Assembly (NCBI GenBank): GCA_021014325.1 | Contig: CM037461.1 | Coordinates: 2,009,501-2,073,500 of the forward strand | From: Plazaster borealis | Taxonomy: Eukaryota > Echinodermata > Asteroidea > Forcipulatida > Labidiasteridae | Direction: 5' to 3' | Length of the DNA: 64,000 bases | Shown: in pieces, positions 56,584-64,000 of the stretch | Position numbering within the stretch: position 1 is the stretch's first letter | How the letters are laid out: the number at the start of each line of letters is the position of its first letter | The notes under the pieces: model-generated | What the model saw: only the letters and a program-made list of their open reading frames with translations | Database searches by the model: none | Told to the model about the DNA's origin: nothing | Made by a program: the position numbers and the translations under genes

Positions 56584-56887
56584 GCTGAACATTGAACTTG
56601 TAGTTTAGTCTTATGAAACCATCAACTGAAACTTCCTCCTTCCATGGACAGCTCTGTAGTGCTATCCTACAGTACGTGAGGACACACTTGAATTAAAAAC
56701 TACTGTACACAGTACATTTAGGACCACCTCTTTTGCCACCTTGGTTGGATAGTCATTTGTGCTGATTTATATGGATGTAACTTTGTTACTTTTTGGATTT
56801 GCTGGATGATGATGCAAAGTATATTGCACTCTTCAATCTGTATTGAAGTGGAGCTGAGCGTTTAATTGCGGGTGTGTTAATGAAGTG

Positions 56888-56908
56888 ATGGATGCCTCGT
56901 ATACTCAA
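56888..56908 (+). CDS. RIPOR: Candidate RIPOR first coding exon 1c (weak)
   Basis: ATG at 56888 encodes MDASYTQ up to a GTATGT donor at 56909, in phase 0 like exons 1a and 1b, 604 bp upstream of the shared acceptor. There is an in-frame stop at 56855-56857. Sequence around 56590-56880 is unique. The exon is too short to judge by content, and the donor is only moderate (CAA before GTATGT). Confidence 0.3.
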
Positions 56909-56989
56909 GTATGTTGAAGCTAAGTCTGTTCATGCACTACCTGGGCCCAATTTCATAAAAGCTGTTAAGCAGAAATTTATGCCCTCGGG

Positions 56990-57145
56990 TGTGACATTCA
57001 GAAAACTTATTTAAACCTTCATCTTTTCTATTTCTGTTTAGCTCTGTTAGTGTTAATGTTCTAGGTTTACTGTGAAGCGCTTTGATCTTGTTAAAGGTAC
57101 TATATAAATACTCATAATTATTCGTATTATTATTTTTAAAGCCCT
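56990..57145 (+). mobile_element. LINE-like 3' tail fragment
   Basis: A segment resembling the end of ORF2 (FRKLI, stop, TFIF), then GAAGCGCTTTGATCTTG, ACTATATAAATAC and an ATT-rich tail, typical of L2/CR1 3' ends. Confidence 0.5.
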
Positions 57146-57154
57146 ATAGATGGC

Positions 57155-57470
57155 GTGTCATGACCGAGTGGATAAGAGCACCGAACTCAAGCTCTGGTGT
57201 TTCTGATCAGCAGAGTGTGGGTTCGAGTCCCGGTCGTAACACTTGTGTCCTTAAGCAAGACCTTTAACCATTACTGCTTCTCTTCACCCAGGAGTACAAA
57301 TGGGTACCAGCGAGAGCTGGGGAGTAACCTGCGATGGACTTGCAGCCTGTCCAGGGGGAGTAGAAATATTCTCAGTTGTTTAATGCCAAGGAAACCGGGT
57401 ATAAACACCAGCCTGATGAGCCATATGGCTCGGGACAGACTTTATAAGAACTGCGTACTCTAATTATTAG
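57155..57470 (+). mobile_element. tRNA-Leu(CAA)-type SINE next to RIPOR exon 2
   Basis: The best tRNA-like head in the window (57155-57242): GTGTCAT pairs with a near-match of ATGACAC, and the anticodon arm CCGAACTCAAGCTCTGG has loop CTCAAGC. A long variable arm and box B GGTTCGAGTCCC follow. The body has GTGTCCTTAAGCAAGACC and CCCAGGAGTACAAATGGG. It ends about 40 bp before the exon 2 acceptor. Confidence 0.85.
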
Positions 57471-57512
57471 TATTGTAGCTGATGTTGTTTCTGTGTTTTT
57501 TCTTGGTTTCAG

Positions 57513-57676
57513 GGTCTACGTGGGTTTGGTAGCCCTGGCAGACAGGGAAGGCTTAAAGACCGCCGTGGTAAACAGAAGATGACAACATCTTCTGGGAATC
57601 AACCGCTAAGGATGCCACGTCAACCTAGACCACAACGGATGCACACCATTCTTATCAGCCTCAAAAAAGGCTTAAA
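57513..57676 (+). CDS. RIPOR: RIPOR family protein, exon 2 (first common exon)
   Basis: Acceptor TTTCAG ending at 57512; donor GTAAGT at 57677; phase 0 in, phase 2 out. It encodes GLRGFGSPGRQGRLKDRRGK, then QPLRMPRQPRPQRMHTILIS and LKKGLK. The basic linker followed by a PxPxRMxxI helix and LKKGLK corresponds to the region of vertebrate RIPOR2 that reads PKEPQPKRVEEVYRALKNGL, at the start of the conserved N-terminal coiled-coil domain. Both long and short first exons can join it in frame. Internal Met codons would also allow translation from non-coding first exons. Confidence 0.85.
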
Positions 57677-57702
57677 GTAAGTCATCTCGTCTCTCTCTTT
57701 TA

Positions 57703-57800
57703 GTAAGGCCACATAAAAGTAAAAAATTGTTGATCGACCCGCCCAGCCCTACGAAACCCCTCGACCCCATTTTTATTTTTCTATTTTTTTATAAATCATA
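57703..57800. mobile_element. MITE family G fragment
   Basis: AAGGCCACATAAAAG, AAAAATTGTTGATCG and CCCTACGAAACCCC; only 26 bp after the exon 2 donor. Confidence 0.7.
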
Positions 57801-58095
57801 AAAACCGGTCGGGAAAAAATAGTCACAACTAATTGAAAAATGCGACTAGTTGTGAACTCCACTAGTCGCCCAGGCCTAACTGTCATTGTCTGCTCTGATA
57901 TATTGTTGCATCAAAAGAGTTGCTTACTGCAATGGCGTCCATTGCAATGGCATACTTCACATTTCTCAATTAAATTTTCAAGCGCCAAATATCATGCCCG
58001 TTCGAAATGGGCCCATGTCAGATTTTGCCCCTGGCTTTCTTAGTTGTATTGTTTGGTTACATCTTCTCACCGGAACTATTTTTTTCTTCATGTAG

Positions 58096-58177
58096 GGATA
58101 CTATTGAGGTGAGTAAGGAGAAACTTGAAGTGATGAAACAGCATCAACATGATCCCTCCACCACAACATCAAGACAG
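58096..58177 (+). CDS. RIPOR: RIPOR family protein, exon 3
   Basis: Acceptor ATGTAG ending at 58095; donor GTAAGA at 58178. The first G completes Lys (AA+G); the frame reads DTIEVSKEKLEVMKQHQHDP, then STTTSRQ, and ends in phase 0. It corresponds to the amphipathic helix after LKNGL in vertebrate RIPOR2 (EYLEVHQTELDKLTAQLKDM). Fewer residues are identical than in the neighbouring exons, but length and phase agree. Confidence 0.82.
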
Positions 58178-58380
58178 GTAAGATTTTGCAATTTGCAACC
58201 AATTATTATTTATTTTTTTCCCCCCCAATATTTTTAGTTTGTTTTTCTGGGGTAACTGTACACAAAACTTTATGCTTTTCCTTTTTTTCCCTCAACAACT
58301 TTCCTGCACCGATGGGGACATTTGGTATCACTGGATGGTGGGTTTGCAAGAAATAAACTTGCCTCGTTGCCGAGCTGTCT

Positions 58381-58626
58381 AACGCCCAATTTCATGGCTT
58401 TGCTTTCTGTAAGCAAAGAATCAGCGTTTACGGAAGCAGGTAACTCCGCGCTTCCGTCAAGCGTATTTCACAGGTTAGCAGGAATTTTTGCTAGTGCGCT
58501 TGCGTAGTCCATGTTCCTTCGCTTACGCAGCTAGCTAGCACAGAAATTCGGCGCTTGCCCTTTAAGCGAAGATTGGTGATCCGAAGTGCAGAATTTTGCG
58601 GTAAGCAGAGTCATGAAATTGGGCCC
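58381..58626. mobile_element. Hairpin MITE, family I variant, in RIPOR intron 3
   Basis: GCCCAATTTCATGGCTTTGC at the left and GTCATGAAATTGGGCCC at the right; the interior is GC-richer with GCTTACGCAGCTAGCTAGC. It ends 130 bp upstream of the microexon. Confidence 0.75.
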
Positions 58627-58756
58627 TAGTGTTGTGGTCAGCAGAATTTTTTTGTTTTAATCATCAAATTGATTGTTAAAATGTTTTACCACTGCTAATC
58701 CATTTTAAAACATTGCTAATTTTGTATTTATTTTTTGTTGTCTTCCTTTGTTTCAG

Positions 58757-58780
58757 GGCTTTCACTACAACTTGGACAAA
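58757..58780 (+). CDS. RIPOR: RIPOR family protein, exon 4 (24-nt microexon)
   Basis: Acceptor TTTCAG ending at 58756 and donor GTAAGT at 58781 enclose exactly eight codons, GFHYNLDK, in phase 0 on both sides. The residues align with GVLYDLDK of vertebrate RIPOR2 as I remember it, and the next exon continues QIK as there. Both splice sites are strong. Being a multiple of three, it could be skipped without a frameshift. Confidence 0.88.
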
Positions 58781-58849
58781 GTAAGTTCAAAATTATTTGT
58801 TAGTTATTGTTTCTAGAAATTGTATTTGCAATTAAAACAAAAGTAGTTA

Positions 58850-59240
58850 TTTATGGTTCAATTGCATGGCATTACATGTATTTATTACAAGGAGGCTAGG
58901 GTTAAAATTATACAGGATTTGTAGAGCTGACAAAATAGTTGAAGACAGTGTTGATGTTGTGTGATCAACCATACATGAAATAACAAACTTGTGAAAATGT
59001 GGGCTTAATCTGTTGTGTGAGTCAGGAGAAAATTGTGAAAAAAACCATGCACAATTTTCAGCAGCATAAAAACACATTGTCCTTAATTTGGGTTGTAACA
59101 ATCGAAATCAGCTGTTGCGTTTTTTCTTTTAGGTTCTCAGACAAATTTGTTATATTATGAGCTTTCATAATCAGTGAGCTTTCAGACTAAAATTAAACAA
59201 TGATGTTTTTTATCCTTACCAATCCTGTATACTTTAACAC
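58850..59240. mobile_element. MITE family H, inverted
   Basis: AACAAACTTGTGAAAATGTG, ACCATGCACAATTTTCAGC, AATCAGCTGTTGCG and a right end ATCCTTACCAATCCTGTATAC are the complement of 19258 ff. Confidence 0.75.
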
Positions 59241-59257
59241 CTCACAAAAAATCTCTG

Positions 59258-59820
59258 TAGACTGCAAGTGTAAGTCTGGCGCATATCGAAAACGAGAAAA
59301 AAACTCTAACGAATACTATATTTTTCTATGAAATCAATTCTTCTTTTTAAATTATATTTGTACAAAATTCTGGAAAATTAAAATACCCATAGCAAGTTGT
59401 TTCAATTTTTGTATAATACAAATAATTTGTTCAAAGTAACATTGAAACAAAATTTAAACTTGGGACGAGGATACTTATTGTTAGAAACCCCATTTGCCAA
59501 TCACGCTCGAATGTGTGCGTCTATACTAAGGTGTAATGACAACATGCCCGTCAGTTGGGCAAAATTCTAAAATTTTTACAAGTAACCGGAAACGGAGGAC
59601 AAGTCTTATTCTCAGGTTTTCTTCGTTATTTTGTTGAATTGGTTTTATTTTCATATTGTTTATCACTTAGTAACATTCCCAACAACTTTATATAATTTTC
59701 ATGGCCATAAACTACGTTAAACTAAAATAATTGACAAAACAAAATTCCGCCCATGTAAAACTCCATATGGTTGGGACCACAATGGTCCTGGAAGTTCAAA
59801 TATGCGCGAGACTTGCACAG
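59258..59820. mobile_element. Element family P
   Basis: GACTGCAAGTGTAAGTCTGG at the left and GCGCGAGACTTGCACAG at the right; GGGACCACAATGGTCC near the right end. Confidence 0.8.
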
Positions 59821-59947
59821 TTTATTGGACACAGGTCCATTCTATGTAGGCCTACAGTGTGTACGTAGTTTCACTGACCTTCTCACTCTACAACATTTCA
59901 TTCTGGCATCGATCTATGTCGAAACCAACCCTGCCCGGATATAGTTA

Positions 59948-60330
59948 ATGGCATCGTACACGTTTGGTAATTGGAGCCTATTGTTTGTTTCAAACCTATA
60001 TAGTTGTAGAAATAATATACCATAAAACTAACCGGTGAAAATTTCATTTCAAAAGGGGGTAGCGCTTTTGAGATTTTGCCAAAAATCTGAAGCGGTTACC
60101 ACGCAGGAAAAATAATCTGCATTGGAATACACACTCTGAGAAGCATTACGCGTAACGCTACTCAAATTCAAATGTTTTGGGGGATAAAAAGTGATATTTT
60201 TTTCCAGAACCGCAGTACTTTGAAGTGAAAAGTTTTTCAAAATGCATTATACTATCCAAAGCTGCTATACTTCTTACCAAGTAAGTTTTTATTGCCATTA
60301 ATTATCAGAGTCGTTACCAAACGTGTACAA
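59948..60330. mobile_element. MITE family B (B2 type)
   Basis: GGCATCGTACACGTTTGG after TTAA to ACCAAACGTGTACAAGG; core ATTACGCGTAACGC. Confidence 0.88.
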
Positions 60331-60675
60331 GGTTTTTTACTTTTGTAGCGAAATACAAAAACAAAATGTTTCCTCGTCAGGCAGTTGTGAAAGTAGAGCG
60401 GATTTGAAGTGTGTTGAAATTTTATGATGTCACCACGAAGTGAAACCGTGTAACTTTCGGCACCAATTAGAGCTAGATAAGAATAGTTAAAATTATTATC
60501 ATACAATAATACATGTAGTATAGATCATTATGAAATAGCCTATGGTCATTCTGACAGAGAAAACATGAGTTTGTAATAAAATGTCTATTTTTAGGAGTGG
60601 AGGGAATGTACTGAAACCATAAATGGAATCCAGTTTTTTAATTTTTCTTTCTTGTTTTTTTATTTTGTTTCACAG

Positions 60676-60704
60676 CAAATCAAAGTTGCAGAAAGATATA
60701 TCAG
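60676..60704 (+). CDS. RIPOR: RIPOR family protein, exon 5
   Basis: Acceptor TTTCACAG ending at 60675; donor GTAAGC at 60705; phase 0 in, phase 2 out. Encodes QIKVAERYIR (the last Arg split), matching QIKTIERYMR in vertebrate RIPOR2; the next exon should begin with RLEFH-like sequence. That exon is not found in the remaining 3.3 kb and is presumably beyond the window. Confidence 0.87.
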
Positions 60705-60834
60705 GTAAGCTTGCCTTCTAAATGGCGATTCCACATTCTGAACAATTTTTCACAAGCGTACAATCTATTCTATAGGGGGGAGGGTTAATATTTATTTTCC
60801 CGTTAAATTTTCCCATATGACCTGGGTAGTATCC

Positions 60835-61611
60835 AGGGCTCGAAATTAACACTGGACCGCAGGCCCGAGGCCAGTGATTTTAGCTTCAGGCCAGTAGACT
60901 AACATGCAGGCATGCAACTCTTCCGCGTTTCCGTTTTGGGTTTTTTGAGGTTTTTTTTAAAAGCCTTATGCTTGGCAACAACAATGTACAACCACAATAA
61001 TGTGAAATAAGCCTAGTTACTGGATCAATGGGGTGCCCCAGTTCGACCAGCGTAAGTGTGTGATGCGCGCTCACTTGACGTTCCACAATCATTCTTACAT
61101 CATGTAGTGTTTCAGCTCTTTTTTTAAGGGTCCATTCACAGGCCTGTACATGCTAAGAGCATAATAAACCTCAACATTTTCTAGGGTACCATTGTGGGTC
61201 TCATGTCCCTTGGCGTTTTGGCTGCCTCGCTCCGCGCTTGCGTTGTGCCTTTGAAAGGTTTCGTCTTTTTTTTTCATCGGGCAGTTGCATGCCTGTACAT
61301 GTATGACCGGACAAGTCTGGCGGTCTTGTGCTTTTGAATAATAACACCTCACTGCATTTAAATTTAAACTGATAATATACCAATATCTTTCAATTCCGTT
61401 GAGTATTGAAGTATTACCCATAAAAAAAATGAAATAAATCTTCTCTTAGCCTTAGTGCTTGTTCCAAAAAAAAAACAGCTCAAATGTGAAACTGAGTAGA
61501 TAGTGTTTTCTCATTTTGATTCCGGTCTTGTAACAAGTTCTTTGGTCCAGTAAAATCTTTGAGCAACAAGCCCTGCAGTCTTGTGGATTTTTTCCCCCGA
61601 ATTCAATCCCA
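60835..61611. mobile_element. MITE family M with a nested hairpin element
   Basis: Left end AGGGCTCGAAATTAACAC; right part CAAGCCCTGCAGTCTTGTGG. An inner element (about 60905-61300) has inverted ends CAGGCATGCAACT and AGTTGCATGCCTG. Confidence 0.78.
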
Positions 61612-62990
61612 GAGTATCTTGCCTGCCAGAAAGGCCCTGGAATGTAAATGGTCACTCTTCTTGTAAACAAAGGTTACATGGTCTAAAGTTCATACAAATA
61701 TTGTTTGGTGCAGTTTGTCTTTTACTTAAAGACCTACTTGAATGAAAACAGCAACAAGTGATCTTTGCTGAAATTCATTTAAAATGTTTATGATCAATAA
61801 GGAAATTGAGCTCACCTGAGATTAAACAAATTTTAATTGTGTAGAAAACAATCAGTTTGAATATCCATCTCCAGTGCTTTTCAGAAAGATTCGCGAAAAG
61901 CCATGTTATGTCTAGGTCTATGTCTGAGGTATAACAAAGCAACATCCCACACATGACATCAAAGTATTGTCATTTTGACGTGCGTCGTCAATGGCAGAAG
62001 TTTTCTAGTTTTTCAAAACCCTGAGGTTTGGGCCTTTTTTTTTAGATCGATAATTACGAAAACTTCAGAAGTGTACAAATATCAAAATAACATTTAAATG
62101 ATAAACAAACACATTATAAACCAGTTTAAATGGCATAAAAACATTGACCAAATTTTGCTCAAGTTGCTGTTTGTACATCTACTAAATCGTACAAATCATG
62201 CATGCAGGAGGTCCAATCTCTGTGGCCGTTTTGTAAACATGTGGTGTTTGCACATTAATGGTCTATAAAACAAAATCCTCCGAACTGAAAATATTTGTTG
62301 GTTTTTGTATTGCAAGTCATTAATTTCCTTTCACTTTTTCGGTAGCTTTCAGTTGTGGTTGATTATGTTTGCAGAAGGGAAAGAAAGTACAACTGAAATA
62401 GGAGATGTTTTTGTTCATATCACGTTACCTTTATTGTATTGTATGCTAAGTTGACTTGCTATGGAGCACTGTAGACCATGTAGACTGGACACCAGCCATA
62501 ACAGGCTCCCTGCTGGGATCTTAAAGGGGTGGTTTGGGACATGCAATCCTTAAAGTGACAGTTCATTAAAATTAAGAAGAAGAAGATGAATTTTAACCAT
62601 TTATTTATGTAGAATCATTACCATACGCCCGGACACAGTTTTATTTTTGATTTTGTGAAAAAAATTGTTCTTGTAAAAGTGTCTGAAAAATATTATGAAA
62701 CATAAATTTTGTTTTGTTTCAGAAACATAGCTACTATGTTTACATGCGAAGCATTGGAAAAAGTAAATTCATGTCATGACCTTTACTTTGACCTTTGTAG
62801 TTAAGTGGAAGTAGGGTAGATCTTGCAGCCGTTTGCGGCTGCTGTGGGCATTTTAGTACAAGCCGTTTCTGGTCGCTATGGTCTTTAAAGAGTTAATACG
62901 CGGTTGTAGCCAAACTCGGACACAAATGACAACTTATTCTTTTTTTTACATGCTGTGATATCACAAAATAATGAAAATAATAATAATGAA
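61612..62990. other. No gene recognised
   Basis: Intron of RIPOR. I looked for an exon starting with a LEFH-like sequence after the exon 5 donor and did not find one here. Confidence 0.4.
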
Positions 62991-62997
62991 CTCATTA

Positions 62998-63437
62998 AAA
63001 GGTAGGGTCATAGGTTAGTTTTTGTAAACGTATTAATGCTGATTTATTGGCAAAATTATCAAGAAAGAAACGATTTAAGTCATATATGAAAGTTTCAGCT
63101 AAATACAGTGCCTACTTGCTGAGAAAACAGCCAAAAACTGTCACGGTACTTTCGAAAGAATTTCGAATCCATCCACGTTCAGCGAGGTGACAGCGGGTAA
63201 TAACCGCATCTCTGGCCACAGCATTCGCGAACAGACACCAACCCACAGAAATCTGAGAAATGATTCATGCATGAATCGTTAGCTCAGATTCAAATGTTTG
63301 TGGGTGAAAAATTATCCAAACCATATTCCTTTCTCAAAATAGTTTATACTATCAAAAGCTGCAGCGCTTCTTCTCAAGTAAGCTTTTGTGGTCGCTCATT
63401 TTTGGAGTCTTTACCAATCTATGACCCTACCTTTAAC
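62998..63437. mobile_element. MITE family F, full length
   Basis: AAAGGTAGGGTCATAGG at the left and CTATGACCCTACCTTTAA at the right, with TTAA near both ends. About 440 bp; the interior has GAATCCATCCACGTTCAGC and CATTCGCGAACAGACACC. Confidence 0.85.
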
Positions 63438-63483
63438 AAATGTGTCGCCTGTGCGCTTTGATCCTTTCTCTATGGATAGAGCA

Positions 63484-63870
63484 GTGCCTGAATTTGACAC
63501 TAGACTGCAGGCTCGAGGCCATTGAGTTTAGCATCAGTAAACTCATGGGCCAGTAAACTCATGAGGGGACAAGTCCGGCGGTCTTTCGTTTGTGTTCAAA
63601 TATTGATTTTTCAGTCTGATAAATATAACTCTGATATTTTTATTGAAGAATACTTGTAACTCATAATACAAATGAGATAAATCTTCTCTTTAGTGCTTTT
63701 TATTTTATTTTATTCAAACAATGCAATTGTTAAACAGTGTTGGCATTTTTCTTCTCATTTTAATTCTGGTCTTGTACACAAAGTTCTGGTCCGTCCAGTA
63801 AATATTTTGAGCTACATGTACATGCCCTGCAGTCTCTTGGGTTTTCCCCCCAAATTCAAGCCCTGTAGAG
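63484..63870. mobile_element. MITE family M
   Basis: CCAGTAAACTCATGAGGGG, GACAAGTCCGGCGGTC and CCCCCAAATTCAAGCCCTG; the left end is diverged (GCCTGAATTTGACAC). Confidence 0.75.
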
Positions 63871-63895
63871 TACTTTTTCTCATTGTTCCTTAAAG

Positions 63896-64000
63896 GGACT
63901 GATATGTTTGGTAATTGGAACCCACTGTTTGTTTCAATCCAACATAGTTGTAGATATATACCATAAAACCATGGAGGTAGAAATAACTAATTAACCTGTG
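63896..64000. mobile_element. MITE family B, cut by the window edge
   Basis: AGGGACTGATATGTTTGG after TTAA; GGAACCCACTGTTTGTTTC as in other B copies. Only the first 105 bp are inside the window. Confidence 0.85.

Overview
This is a stretch of metazoan nuclear DNA. It has short coding exons bounded by GT/AG splice sites, long AT-rich introns, many miniature inverted-repeat elements (MITEs), tRNA-derived repeats and LINE 3' ends. The repeat style (TTAA-flanked elements, frequent TACATGTA and AGGCCTA words) fits an echinoderm, most likely a sea star. That placement is an inference from memory of such genomes; it was not computed.

Two genes on the + strand can be recognised. (1) At the left edge are the last two coding exons (888-1134 and 3108-3270) of an isochorismatase-domain protein resembling ISOC2/ISOC1. 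The catalytic Lys and Cys regions are present; upstream exons lie outside the window. (2) From about 20.9 kb to beyond the right edge lies a RIPOR-family gene (formerly FAM65; Rho-interacting cell polarization regulator). Four constitutive-looking exons at 57513-57676, 58096-58177, 58757-58780 (a 24-nt microexon) and 60676-60704 encode the start of the conserved N-terminal helical region, ending at QIKVAERYIR. Two alternative first coding exons lie upstream. A short one (20877-21047) carries the RIPOR-like ILRSQSFSGF motif. A giant one (36946-40314) codes for 1123 residues of disordered, basic, Ser/Pro-rich protein and ends with a comparable RSASADG motif. Both end in phase 0 and fit the same acceptor at 57513. 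A weaker third candidate is at 56888-56908.

The rest is mostly transposable-element debris, often nested. At least eight MITE families are bounded by TTAA and share related termini. They are inserted in each other, in a tRNA-like repeat and in hairpin MITEs, and in two places a related copy preserves the unoccupied site. Other items are a 98-bp satellite of strong hairpins (49354-50477), an 87-bp array inside a MITE (23326-23900), a palindrome/LINE composite repeated in tandem (22311-22965), a tRNA-Leu(CAA)-like SINE family whose 3' tail resembles that of local LINEs, and a repeat with an internal tRNA-like module that occurs as head-to-tail dimers.

MITE families are given letters (A-W) for this report only; they are not database names. 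No prokaryotic features, CRISPR arrays or intact viruses were seen.
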